Positions 1 through 8,188 of a stretch of 42,867 nucleotides of DNA are shown piece after piece (position 1 is the stretch's first letter; each line of letters begins with the position of its first letter). The notes under the pieces were generated by a model, which was not told the origin of the DNA, did no database searches, and was given only the letters and a program-made list of their open reading frames with translations. The stretch is from contig CAMWVE010000025.1 in the NCBI GenBank assembly GCA_947177685.1, positions 1 to 42,867 on the forward strand, read 5' to 3'. Origin of the DNA: an uncultured Porphyromonadaceae bacterium (GTDB lineage Bacteria; Bacteroidota; Bacteroidia; Bacteroidales; Muribaculaceae). Both the position numbers and the translations under genes were made by a program.

Positions 1-78
1 GTCCCTACATGGCATGCAAAATCCAACTGCAAATACTCATTTTGACACACCCTCAATTATGAAATTCTTGCTCCTTGG

Positions 79-110
79 TTTGGATGTTCGACGGTAAAAT
101 ATTACCTTTG
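79..110 (+). promoter_or_regulatory. Bacteroidetes-type promoter for the first gene
   Basis: TTTG at 79-82, a 20-nt spacer, then TACCTTTG at 103-110 matches the Bacteroidetes -33/-7 consensus. Transcription would begin at about 114-117, on or next to the ATG at 114, so the mRNA would have almost no leader. Motif match only. Confidence 0.5.
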
Positions 111-113
111 TGT

Positions 114-1073
114 ATGCAACAGAAAGGATGGACCATACGGCGCTATACACCCGGAGATGAAGAGGCATGGGACAAACTGGTGAAGGATGCCCGAAACGGC
201 ACGTTTCTCCTGATGCGCGGCTATATGGACTATCATAAGGATCGGTTTTGCGACTGTTCGCTGATGGTCTATGACGCTGCCGGACGTATTGTGGCTCTGT
301 TTGCTGCCGCCGAAGGGGCTGATCCGGGGACTGTTGTGGCTCATCCCGGTCTGACCTATGGAGGTCTGATTCTCTCAATGGAGATTTACGGGGCGCAGGT
401 CTGCGAAATCTACTCTGCCATAACGGACTTCTACCGGACTCAGGGGTACAGGAAACTGACTGTGCGCCCGGTGCCGGAAATCTATCACCGTCAGCCATGC
501 GAGGAGGAGATTTACGCTCTGGTTCAGGCAGGTGCGCAGATTGACCGCTGCCTGCTGTCATCGGCTGTGGCTACTGATGCCGAGTTTGTTCTCAATAAGA
601 ATACGCGCCGCAACATCGCTGCTGCGCGACGCGTCGGTGTCACGATAAAAGTTTCTGACAATCTTGAGCAGTTCTATGACATGCTCTTCGACACTCTGTC
701 GAGCCGTCATGATGCCAAACCGGTTCACTCGCCCGATGAGTTAAAACTGTTGGCAGACAGGTTTCCTGACAATATAGTTTTGTGGACTGCCAACGGCAGC
801 AAGGGGGAACTGTTAGCGGGCACATTAGTGTATCTGACTGACACTTGTGCCCACACCCAGTATATTGCATCGACACCTGAGGGACGCGAAATCGGTGCCA
901 CGGCTGCATTGCTTAACGCCGTTGCCGTGTTCTACACGCCGCGCGTCAGATGGATAGATTTCGGCACATCCAACGAGCAGGGGGGCACCATTCTGAACAG
1001 TGGTCTCATACGCCAAAAATCCGGATTGGGAGCCCGTGGCGTGGTTCACCTTTCCTTATCGCTGGACTTGTAA
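114..1073 (+). CDS. GNAT/FemAB-like acyltransferase, 319 aa
   Basis: The protein begins MQQKGWTIRRYTPGDEEAW and continues with NGTFLLMRGYMDYH and later WIDFGTSNEQGG. This is the pattern of FemAB/GNAT-like proteins common in Bacteroidales, which transfer an acyl or aminoacyl group to an unidentified acceptor. No signal peptide or membrane segment is visible, so it is probably cytoplasmic. I start it at 114 rather than the upstream in-frame ATGs at 75 or 84, because the fold begins just after 114 and a promoter -7 element lies at 103-110, inside the longer version. It converges on argB with only 35 bases between the two stop codons. The substrate cannot be read from the sequence. A role in peptidoglycan or polysaccharide decoration is only a family-level guess. 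Confidence 0.65.
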   Translation: MQQKGWTIRRYTPGDEEAWDKLVKDARNGTFLLMRGYMDYHKDRFCDCSLMVYDAAGRIVALFAAAEGADPGTVVAHPGLTYGGLILSMEIYGAQVCEIYSAITDFYRTQGYRKLTVRPVPEIYHRQPCEEEIYALVQAGAQIDRCLLSSAVATDAEFVLNKNTRRNIAAARRVGVTIKVSDNLEQFYDMLFDTLSSRHDAKPVHSPDELKLLADRFPDNIVLWTANGSKGELLAGTLVYLTDTCAHTQYIASTPEGREIGATAALLNAVAVFYTPRVRWIDFGTSNEQGGTILNSGLIRQKSGLGARGVVHLSLSLDL

Positions 1074-1108
1074 AAATCACATTCCCAATTACAGCGAACT
1101 GTTATTGT

Positions 1109-1882
1109 TTACAGTGAGATATGCGTTCCTGCCGTTAGGTTATCCAAGGAAGAGGCTGAGGTGATGATGACTTCTTTCACTCCTTTTTTCACGGCATCGA
1201 GGGAGTTCTGGATTTTCGGGAGCATGCCGCCGGAGACGGTGCCATCGGCGGTGAGAAGGCGGAATTTCTCTGTATCTATGGCTGGGATTACCGAGTTGTC
1301 ATCGTCAGGATCGGCAAGAACTCCGGGCTTCTCGAAGCAGTAGACAAGGGTTACATTATAATATTGTGTCAGACCGCATGCCACTTCGGAGGCTATGGTG
1401 TCGGCATTGGTGTTGAGCAGGTTTCCGTTTCCGTCATGAATCAGCGGCGCTACCACGGGTATGAACCCTGCATCAAGCAGACTGTCGAGCGCTTTTCCGT
1501 CAACGCAGTCCACGTCGCCCACATGCCCATAATCAACTTTGCGCACTTCACGCCGGTGTCCTTTGATGATGCCGCCGTCAGCACCGGTCACACCAAGTGC
1601 ATCGCAGCCACGCGACTGAAGCTGCGCCACAATGTTCTTATTGACAAGTCCGGCATAGACCATGGTGGCAATCTTGAGCATCTCGGCTGAGGTGACACGG
1701 CGCCCCTCAATCATAACTGTCTCTACACCAAGACGCTCTGCCATCTGTGTGGCTGAACGTCCGCCACCGTGAACCAGTACTTTTGGTCCGGGAATAGCAG
1801 CAAATGAGTCAAGCAACGAAGGGAGCATCTGCGGGTCCTCGACCACAGCACCTCCCACTTTTATAACAGTCAAATTTTTCAT
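1109..1882 (-). CDS. argB: Acetylglutamate kinase (ArgB), 257 aa
   Basis: ArgB phosphorylates N-acyl-L-glutamate in the second step of arginine synthesis. The amino-acid-kinase signature is clear: VIKVGGAVVEDP at the N-terminus, KVLVHGGGRSATQMAERLG for the glycine loop and substrate site, then VNKNIVAQLQSRGCDALGVTGADGG, and a C-terminal VSGGMLPKIQNSLDAVKKGV nucleotide-site motif. Length is normal for the family. I use the ATG at 1882 (MKNLTVIK); an in-frame TTG at 1888 directly abuts the stop of the preceding gene and is less likely. It is last in a minus-strand operon of envelope genes, 6 nt after the phosphoethanolamine transferase, with no other arg gene nearby. Some Bacteroides use succinylated rather than acetylated intermediates in this pathway, so the acyl group is uncertain. 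Confidence 0.93.
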   Translation of the reverse strand: MKNLTVIKVGGAVVEDPQMLPSLLDSFAAIPGPKVLVHGGGRSATQMAERLGVETVMIEGRRVTSAEMLKIATMVYAGLVNKNIVAQLQSRGCDALGVTGADGGIIKGHRREVRKVDYGHVGDVDCVDGKALDSLLDAGFIPVVAPLIHDGNGNLLNTNADTIASEVACGLTQYYNVTLVYCFEKPGVLADPDDDNSVIPAIDTEKFRLLTADGTVSGGMLPKIQNSLDAVKKGVKEVIITSASSLDNLTAGTHISL

Positions 1883-1888
1883 AATCAA

Positions 1889-3580
1889 TCATTTATAAGC
1901 GTTATCAATATCAGTCCACGGCAGCTCATCGACATATCTTACACGCCGGGTGAACCCATCGGACATGAAATCATAAGTTGAGTCATACAGTTCAGGAGCA
2001 CTGCTGCCCGACAATGTCATCAGCGGATAGACCACGTTTGCCGTGGAGAAAGGGATGTCAACAGTTGAACCGAGGCGTTCGGAAAGTTCAGGATTTTGCC
2101 GTCGGTAAGCCTCGTTGAGATATATAATAAACGGCACTGTGACCGCACCAGCATCACGCCTTGGAGCATCCGGTTTGTCATAGACATTCTCGCCATGATC
2201 TGAAAAATAGAGCACTATCGATGGCTGCTCACTGGCTGCCACTGAGCGGATTACGCTGCCGAGGATGTAATCTGTGTAACGAATGGAATTATCATATTCC
2301 GCCACAGTCTGAGCCATGGAGCGTGTGAGTTTTCCGCGGTTACGTTCCATGGCAAGCAGGTCATCAGCCGTGAAAACGGCTGCATGAGGCGGATACCTGT
2401 TGGAGTACACCACATGCGAGCCTAACAGGTGCATGCAGATGAAGCGGTACTGAGCCGTATCAGTCAGGGCTTCAGTCAGTTCGGGCAGCAAAGCCTCATC
2501 GTAGCGGGCAAGCAGCGCATCCTCCGAATTATCAGCCCCTACATATTTAATCATATCGGCGCGACTGTTCAGCACCCCTGAGAGATTGCTCATCTCACCC
2601 ACTCTCTCCTGATTACTGAGCCAATATGTGCGGTAACCTGCCTTACGAAAAAAATCAATGACAAGCGGATAACGGTAGCCGTCGCCAAACGTGGTGTCAT
2701 CATGCTTGAACGTCATGATTCGTTCCATATTCCCGGATGTACCTGTCGATGAACCTATTACATCAGTGAAGATAAACAGAGAGTCAGCCATGGAGTCAAC
2801 CACCGGCGAAGTGGCAAGCGGATAGCCGTAAGCCGACAGATGACCGCGCGAGGCAGATTCGCCAATAATCATTATGATATTTTCCGCGCTGTGTGCCGAC
2901 TGTACATCGACATCTGCCGGAAACTGTTCCATCAATGACATCTGCCGCATCAGTTCGCGCCGGCTGTTGTAGGTGTCGACCGAATATCTTGCTATCCGCA
3001 GCATCAGGCTATGGGCAGTGCGACCGGTGGTGAAAACTGTGCAGAATATAAGCGCAGCCACACATCCTGTCAAAGTCGCCACACCGCTGACCCATGCGAA
3101 CAACCGCTTCCCGCATCTGCGGACTATCAGAAAAAAAACGGTTATACCTGCAGCTCCCACACAGAGATTGAGCAGCGACGAAGGCGAAAAGATTTCAGCA
3201 GCCATGCTACTGATAAACTCACCTGTCTCGCGGCGATTGGTTTCAAGAAAAACGGCAATCATGCGCCTTGATATGCCGAAGCCATAGTATTTGTAAGCTA
3301 TGAAGTTCACTGCCGCTGCCAAACTGAAAATGATTATCACCGGCATCCGCAACAGCTTGAGGAATTTAAACCGCGCCATCCATGACAACAACAAAGTCAG
3401 CAGGGTAGCCTTCAACGCTGCCACAGCCACAGTGTAGAGTGTCTGCACAAGTGGTGACAGCCCGAAAACCGGACTTGCCGGAATGTCACACAGACTGCAC
3501 AATGAAACAATAAACATATATGCCCATAACAGTCTATGGGCATATATGTTATCGCAATATTTTGTTAGCAATCGCGGCAT
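1889..3580 (-). CDS. Phosphoethanolamine transferase (EptA/sulfatase family), 563 aa
   Basis: An inner-membrane enzyme that moves phosphoethanolamine from phosphatidylethanolamine to lipid A or LPS core sugars. The N-terminal 200 residues hold about five hydrophobic segments (near 18-38, 44-66, 80-97, 136-154, 165-184). The periplasmic alkaline-phosphatase-type domain follows, with NIIMIIGESASRGHLSAYGYP (metal ligand near Glu241), the nucleophile region SSTGTSG (Thr279 or Thr281) and SDHGENVYD near the C-terminus. It starts 5 nt after the stop of the GH3 gene and is followed by argB after 6 nt. Such enzymes reduce surface charge and can give cationic-peptide resistance; whether this one acts on lipid A is not shown. 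Codons 11-22 carry a perfect 16-bp inverted repeat (3513-3550), described separately. Confidence 0.85.
   Translation of the reverse strand: MPRLLTKYCDNIYAHRLLWAYMFIVSLCSLCDIPASPVFGLSPLVQTLYTVAVAALKATLLTLLLSWMARFKFLKLLRMPVIIIFSLAAAVNFIAYKYYGFGISRRMIAVFLETNRRETGEFISSMAAEIFSPSSLLNLCVGAAGITVFFLIVRRCGKRLFAWVSGVATLTGCVAALIFCTVFTTGRTAHSLMLRIARYSVDTYNSRRELMRQMSLMEQFPADVDVQSAHSAENIIMIIGESASRGHLSAYGYPLATSPVVDSMADSLFIFTDVIGSSTGTSGNMERIMTFKHDDTTFGDGYRYPLVIDFFRKAGYRTYWLSNQERVGEMSNLSGVLNSRADMIKYVGADNSEDALLARYDEALLPELTEALTDTAQYRFICMHLLGSHVVYSNRYPPHAAVFTADDLLAMERNRGKLTRSMAQTVAEYDNSIRYTDYILGSVIRSVAASEQPSIVLYFSDHGENVYDKPDAPRRDAGAVTVPFIIYLNEAYRRQNPELSERLGSTVDIPFSTANVVYPLMTLSGSSAPELYDSTYDFMSDGFTRRVRYVDELPWTDIDNAYK
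3513..3550 (-). promoter_or_regulatory. Perfect 16-bp inverted repeat inside a coding start
   Basis: AACATATATGCCCATA at 3513-3528, a 6-nt loop (3529-3534), then its exact reverse complement at 3535-3550. It lies about 30 nt inside the phosphoethanolamine transferase ORF. In the minus-strand mRNA the stem is followed by a T-rich stretch (TTTATTGTTTC), so it could act as an attenuator or translational block. A second in-frame ATG (Met22, 3517-3515) sits within the distal arm. Confidence 0.7.
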
Positions 3581-3585
3581 TTACC

Positions 3586-6531
3586 TCATTCGGTCATATT
3601 CTTGTAGACCGTACTGAACAGTTCCGGACGGATGTTCATTCCAGAGAACGCCTTGTTGTCACGCGTGGGATTTACGCGGTTGTTGAGGAAAATGAAAATC
3701 AGTTCATTGTCAGGGTCCACCCAGAAAACGGTGCCGGTGAAACCGAGGTGACCGTAAGTTGCAGCCGTAGCCTCCTCGCATGTGGGGGAGTTGTCGGGGT
3801 TTTCGGTGTCAGGTTTGTCGAAGCCGAGACCGCGTCGGCATGTGGGGCTCTTTGAGGTGGTGAACAGTTTCACTGTTTCGGGCGACAGAATCCGTGCATC
3901 GCCATAAGTGCCACCGTTGAGCCACATCTGGCAAAGCTTAGCCAAGTCAGTGGCAGTGCCGAACAGACCGGCATTACCCTGCACACCACCCGAGAAGTTC
4001 GCCAGTTCGTCATGCACATAGCCGCAGAGTGTTTGTTTGCGCAGATAAGTATCCTTTTCGGTTGAGGCAATTTCAGTGGGTTTAAATTTCTCCAGCGGAC
4101 GGTAGGTTACGCGGTTAGCGCCCAACGGAGCGAAAATGCTGTCATGAATCCAGTCGTTATGACCTTTTCCGGTCACGTTCTCCTCCATCTGCATCAGCAG
4201 ACAGAAGTTCAGGCAGCTGTAGGCGTAGCTCTTGTCCTTGCGAAGCGGCGAGTGGTAGATGCGGCTCATCAGAGTGTCGTAAGTCTCCTTGTTTACATAG
4301 AGTCCCTTGGCAGCTTCGATGGGGAATTTCTCGGTTTTCACCGGCGAGGTGATGTCGCGGCGAAGCTTGGCAGTGGCGTTGCCATAGGCACCTTCCTGAA
4401 TTTTTATGGGGTTTGTTTTCTTCCACTTGCGTGTAATCAGGTCGCCGGTGTAAGTGGTTGAGTCCATCATTATGTAGAACAGATTGAGCGATGGCTGTAT
4501 GCCTGATTCATGATAGAGCAGCTGCTCCACAGTAACATCCTCTTTGTCAGTACCTTTCAGACCGGGTATATAGTCCGATGCCTGTGCCTTGAGGTCAAAC
4601 AGACCGAGGTCGTAGGCTTTCATGACGCCGGGCAGAGTGCCGGTGGCTTTCGACACCGATGCAAGGTCATAAAGGGTTTCGTCAGTAACCGGATGTGTGC
4701 TACCCATGGATTGTTTGCCTATGGAGCGGTTGTAGACCACATTGCCGTTGCGAGCCACAAGAAGCTGACATCCGGGGAACGCACCGATTTCAACACCGGC
4801 ATTGATCAGCGAGTCAAGCTGGGCTGTCATGGCAGGATTCATCCCTTCAGCGAGCGGCGATGAGTAGCCCAGACGATTCTTCGTACGCTCCAAGCCCTGA
4901 CCGATTTCTGCTATTCCGGCAAGATTCACGGGGAACTTACCGCTGATTCCTATGCCGCCGAACAGCGCCATTGCTGCCGCACGCTGCAGCGCCGGGGTGT
5001 TGTCGTATGCGGTCAGGAGCACGCCTGTTTCAGTCAGCGAGCCTTTGAACTTGCTCATGCGGTAAGGGTTCATGAAGAACACCTCGACCAGCGAGGGAAT
5101 GGTTGAGAGTTGTGCCAGTTCGTTGAGGGTGTTTCCACGGTTGTTGTAGACCGCAGCCACCACAGTCTTATGCTTTTTGATTGCAGCGAGGTTGGCGGTA
5201 GAGTTATACACGGTCACATCGGCATACTTCTTGCAGAGGTCCGAGAACTCCTTGCCTGTGCCGCCGATATTCACTATGGCTATGTCGTTGCTTTCGAGAT
5301 TTTTCATCGGCACCATGTCGTTTTTGTCGCGCAACAAGGTGATGGATGCGTTGGCAAGGCGCTGATTGAGCGCTTCTGCCTCAGGCGAGTTGATTTCGGC
5401 GCGAGCCTGAGCCACGGTTTTGGCACGGGGTGTTCCCTGCTCCAGCGCATATTTGTAGGCGAGCACACGTTTCACCTTGGCATCGATATCAGCCTGTGAC
5501 AATGTGCCGTTGGTGATGGCGCTCATGACAGCCGTGATGTCAGAACCGGGGGCGGCAGACATTACAAGCATGTCGGCACCTGCCTTCAGCGCTACCACGC
5601 AGTTGTTGCCTGCGGTTTTCGCGCCTTTCATGGCAAGGGCGTCAGTGAATATCAGACCTTTGAAGCCCATCTGTTCACGCAGCAGACCTGTGGTGATGGG
5701 GCGTGAGAGCGATGCGGGAGTGCCTGTTGCATCGATTGCCGGCACACTCAGGTGGGCTGTCATAATGCCCGAACCTCCGTCAGCAATAAACATTTCGAAG
5801 GGCACCAGATCGATTTTGCGCAGCATATCCATGGAGTGACCCACCGTGGGGAGAGCCTTGTGTGAGTCCACCGAGGTGTCGCCGTGACCGGGGAAATGTT
5901 TGCCGACAGCCATCACGCCGCCTTCTTCCAGACCGCGCGAGTAGGCTGCTCCGAGTTCAGCCACGCGCTGCGGATTTTCTCCGAACGAGCGATAGCCTAT
6001 GACGGGATTGGCAGGATTGGTGTTGACATCGATAACCGGTGCGAAATTAACGGTCACGCCGATTACGCGACATTCGCGAGCCATCTCCTTGAAATATTCA
6101 TAAATCAGATTCACATCCTGCACGGCGCCTAAAGCCATGTTCGAGGGGAACTTAGGAGTGTTCTCGATGCGCATCGACAAGCCCCATTCGCCGTCGAAAG
6201 CGTTCATGACAGGAACAGCCGAAAGTTCGTCGGCAAGGCTGATCATTTTGAAATACTGTTCCAGCGAGCCTTCGCTCATGATGATGCCTCCGACATGACG
6301 TTTTCCCACCAGCGCCTTCATTCCTGCCACCGACTGTTCGCCGGCATTGGGATTGAGCGAGGGTATGAACAACTGCGCCACCTTGTCACGAGCGGAGAGG
6401 GTGTTGAAAACTGAGTCAGCCCATGCTTTAGCCGCGGGAGAATCGGCAGTGGCGGTCAGAGCCGTTTTGGCTGCATGGTTGACAAAGACGGTTGCCGTCA
6501 GGGCAAGAATTGTGACAAATAATTTTTTCAT
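3586..6531 (-). CDS. Secreted GH3 beta-N-acetylhexosaminidase fused to a beta-lactamase-family domain, 981 aa
   Basis: A signal peptide (MKKLFVTILALTATVFVNHA) is followed by a NagZ-like GH3 domain (about 35-365) with the loop KHFPGHGDTSVDSHKALP (211-228) and nucleophile Asp297 in TDALAMKG. A middle alpha/beta region follows (about 395-545), then a serine beta-lactamase/esterase-like domain (about 565-975) with SVSK (625-628) and GHLGFTGT as the third motif. NagZ removes N-acetylglucosamine from muropeptides; the second domain probably hydrolyses a peptidoglycan-derived amide or ester. This fusion is characteristic of Bacteroidetes. The YxN motif reads Tyr771-Ser-Cys773, with Cys where Asn is usual, so true beta-lactamase activity is doubtful. 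It begins 6 nt after the 5'-nucleotidase stop, in the same operon. Confidence 0.9.
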   Translation of the reverse strand: MKKLFVTILALTATVFVNHAAKTALTATADSPAAKAWADSVFNTLSARDKVAQLFIPSLNPNAGEQSVAGMKALVGKRHVGGIIMSEGSLEQYFKMISLADELSAVPVMNAFDGEWGLSMRIENTPKFPSNMALGAVQDVNLIYEYFKEMARECRVIGVTVNFAPVIDVNTNPANPVIGYRSFGENPQRVAELGAAYSRGLEEGGVMAVGKHFPGHGDTSVDSHKALPTVGHSMDMLRKIDLVPFEMFIADGGSGIMTAHLSVPAIDATGTPASLSRPITTGLLREQMGFKGLIFTDALAMKGAKTAGNNCVVALKAGADMLVMSAAPGSDITAVMSAITNGTLSQADIDAKVKRVLAYKYALEQGTPRAKTVAQARAEINSPEAEALNQRLANASITLLRDKNDMVPMKNLESNDIAIVNIGGTGKEFSDLCKKYADVTVYNSTANLAAIKKHKTVVAAVYNNRGNTLNELAQLSTIPSLVEVFFMNPYRMSKFKGSLTETGVLLTAYDNTPALQRAAAMALFGGIGISGKFPVNLAGIAEIGQGLERTKNRLGYSSPLAEGMNPAMTAQLDSLINAGVEIGAFPGCQLLVARNGNVVYNRSIGKQSMGSTHPVTDETLYDLASVSKATGTLPGVMKAYDLGLFDLKAQASDYIPGLKGTDKEDVTVEQLLYHESGIQPSLNLFYIMMDSTTYTGDLITRKWKKTNPIKIQEGAYGNATAKLRRDITSPVKTEKFPIEAAKGLYVNKETYDTLMSRIYHSPLRKDKSYAYSCLNFCLLMQMEENVTGKGHNDWIHDSIFAPLGANRVTYRPLEKFKPTEIASTEKDTYLRKQTLCGYVHDELANFSGGVQGNAGLFGTATDLAKLCQMWLNGGTYGDARILSPETVKLFTTSKSPTCRRGLGFDKPDTENPDNSPTCEEATAATYGHLGFTGTVFWVDPDNELIFIFLNNRVNPTRDNKAFSGMNIRPELFSTVYKNMTE

Positions 6532-6537
6532 AGACTA

Positions 6538-8040
6538 TCAATAGTGCATGCGTGGATTGTTATCCGGGTTGATTTTTTTCTTCTTGAACTCCGTGCGGAG
6601 ATAATTGAGCAGGTCCTGATTGACCACATTCTCGCTATGTGCTATTTTTGTGCCGCGGGTGAGCGGTTCCATGTTGTCGCCTCCGTTGGCAAGGTAGTCG
6701 ATTGTAGCCACGGTGTAGATACGGTCAGGATCGATCGGTTTTCCGTTGAGCAGAATCGAGGTGCACTTGCGGGTGTCGCGGTCCATGGTTATGTCGAGCT
6801 CCGAGCTGACCGAATCGCCGCCACGGTAGAACGACATCACGTTGAACGCATCGATCAGGTCAGAACCTTTGATTTCCAGCACTTCCAGATAGTTGTTGAA
6901 CGGCTGCATGTCAATTATGACCCCTTCGGTCACATCACCCTTGGGGAGCGAGCGGCGCACCGACCCTTTGTTCATAATAGCCATGTCGACCTTCTTGCCG
7001 GCAAGCTTGCTACCCTGTGCAGCCACGAAGTCCGAAAGTAAATTGTTCAGCGCAGGCTGATTGTTCTCCAGTGCCACGGCGCTCCGAGCCACCCGCAGAT
7101 TGTAGAGCGAGTCGATGCCGGGACGGTAGGAGTCGATGAACGCCTTCACGTCAGCATCCTGATTCTTGTCCAAGCGGCTGTCAATTTCAATGACGTTGAA
7201 CACCGGTGTCATCGTGTCAAGGTCAATGGTAATCTCGCCCAGACGTGTGCCCTGCTTGCCTGCCTGAGTGACAAGCACATCCTTGCCGACGGCATTTTTC
7301 AGCACGGTTTTCGATTTATCGGCAGGGTCGAGATAGGTGTGGGAGTGACCTCCGATGATTATGTCGACATCCTCGCTTTCGGCAGCAAGGTCAACATCCT
7401 TGGGACCCGGCTTGCCGGAATAGCCCAAATGTGTCAGGGCAATGACCATGTCAACCTTTTCGTTATGCTTGAGATGCCAAGCGGTGGCATTTGCAGCCTT
7501 CACGGCATCGATATATTCCACCCCGTTGTAGTTCCCGTTGGATATCAACCCTTCCGGGCGCACCTCCAACCCCATCAGCGCAATTTTCTTACCACCGTAT
7601 TCCTTGATGACGTATGGCATGAAAATTCCGTCAAGAGGTCCGCCTCGCAGCTCGTAATTTGTGCTAAGCCAGTTGATTTTACTATCCTTGAGCTTCTCAG
7701 CCAGCATCTCCGAGCCGTTGTCGAAGTCGTGGTTACCTAAAATAGCCACGTCATAGCCGAGTTTTTCAAGCAACGAGTATTCCACCTCCCCTTTGTAGAG
7801 ATAGAAGAACAACGTTCCCTGCACGGCATCGCCGGCATCGACAAGCAACACGTTCTCATTGGCACCGCGCACACTGTCAATCACAGCCTTACGCCGCAAC
7901 ACACCACCTTGGTTTTTGTCATTGGGGTCTATCTGCGAGTGAGTGTCGTTGGAGTGAAGTATCACAAGTTTCTCCGCCTCTACTGAAAAAACGCCTGTCA
8001 CGAGTATTAATGACAGAAGCAGGCTCTTTATTACTCTCAT
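6538..8040 (-). CDS. Periplasmic 5'-nucleotidase/metallophosphatase (UshA-like), 500 aa
   Basis: Hydrolyses nucleoside 5'-phosphates or nucleotide sugars outside the inner membrane. After a signal peptide (MRVIKSLLLSLILVTGVFSVEA) comes a calcineurin-type metallophosphatase domain with the metal motifs ILHSNDTHSQ, LLVDAGDAVQG, ILGNHDFDNG and IIGGHSHTY. A 5'-nucleotidase C-terminal domain follows, containing NKGSVRRSLPKGDVTEG and DMQPFNNYLEV. I start at the ATG at 8040: an in-frame ATG at 8067 would overlap the -7 promoter element and would put polar residues before the signal peptide. Full family length in one chain. It is first in the minus-strand operon that continues with the NagZ fusion, the phosphoethanolamine transferase and argB. 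Confidence 0.9.
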   Translation of the reverse strand: MRVIKSLLLSLILVTGVFSVEAEKLVILHSNDTHSQIDPNDKNQGGVLRRKAVIDSVRGANENVLLVDAGDAVQGTLFFYLYKGEVEYSLLEKLGYDVAILGNHDFDNGSEMLAEKLKDSKINWLSTNYELRGGPLDGIFMPYVIKEYGGKKIALMGLEVRPEGLISNGNYNGVEYIDAVKAANATAWHLKHNEKVDMVIALTHLGYSGKPGPKDVDLAAESEDVDIIIGGHSHTYLDPADKSKTVLKNAVGKDVLVTQAGKQGTRLGEITIDLDTMTPVFNVIEIDSRLDKNQDADVKAFIDSYRPGIDSLYNLRVARSAVALENNQPALNNLLSDFVAAQGSKLAGKKVDMAIMNKGSVRRSLPKGDVTEGVIIDMQPFNNYLEVLEIKGSDLIDAFNVMSFYRGGDSVSSELDITMDRDTRKCTSILLNGKPIDPDRIYTVATIDYLANGGDNMEPLTRGTKIAHSENVVNQDLLNYLRTEFKKKKINPDNNPRMHY

Positions 8041-8066
8041 ATTTATATATATTCGGGTTAGTTCCA

Positions 8067-8099
8067 CAAATTTACTCAGATTTTTTCACTCACCACAAT
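8067..8099 (-). promoter_or_regulatory. Promoter of the 5'-nucleotidase operon
   Basis: On the minus strand, ATTG (8099-8096), a 21-nt spacer, then TAAATTTG (8074-8067). The predicted start near 8060 gives a leader of about 20 nt to the ATG at 8040. It is back-to-back with the ABC operon promoter at 8116-8146. Confidence 0.55.
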
Positions 8100-8115
8100 T
8101 TTTTATCAGATTTTT

Positions 8116-8146
8116 TTTGCGGATATAAAAATTTGTCATACTTTTG
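8116..8146 (+). promoter_or_regulatory. Promoter of the GntR/ABC operon
   Basis: TTTG at 8116-8119, a 19-nt spacer, TACTTTTG at 8139-8146. The predicted start is at about 8151-8153, about 37 nt before the ATG at 8189. The candidate repressor operator begins 3 nt downstream of the -7 box. Confidence 0.7.
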
Positions 8147-8148
8147 CG

Positions 8149-8170
8149 GTGTACTATTATACTATTACAC
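8149..8170 (+). promoter_or_regulatory. Candidate GntR (YtrA-type) operator
   Basis: GTGTA (8149-8153), 12 nt, TACAC (8166-8170) is a perfect 5-bp inverted repeat over the expected transcription start. It resembles the B. subtilis YtrA site, which I recall as AGTGTA-13 bp-TACACT, with a spacer one base shorter. The operon encodes a YtrA-type GntR regulator, so autorepression is expected. The same stretch is a tandem of three 8-mers, ACTATTAT-ACTATTAC-ACTATTAC (8153-8176). Confidence 0.5.
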
Positions 8171-8188
8171 TATTACAATCATACAGTC

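Noticed and set aside
3586-6531. The C-terminal domain as an antibiotic-resistance beta-lactamase
   Set aside because: The YxN motif is changed and the domain is fused to NagZ in a peptidoglycan-recycling context; a resistance call is not supported.
8153-8176. The three ACTATTAY 8-mers as a CRISPR-like or satellite array
   Set aside because: Too short and without spacers; better explained as operator and leader sequence, reported as such.
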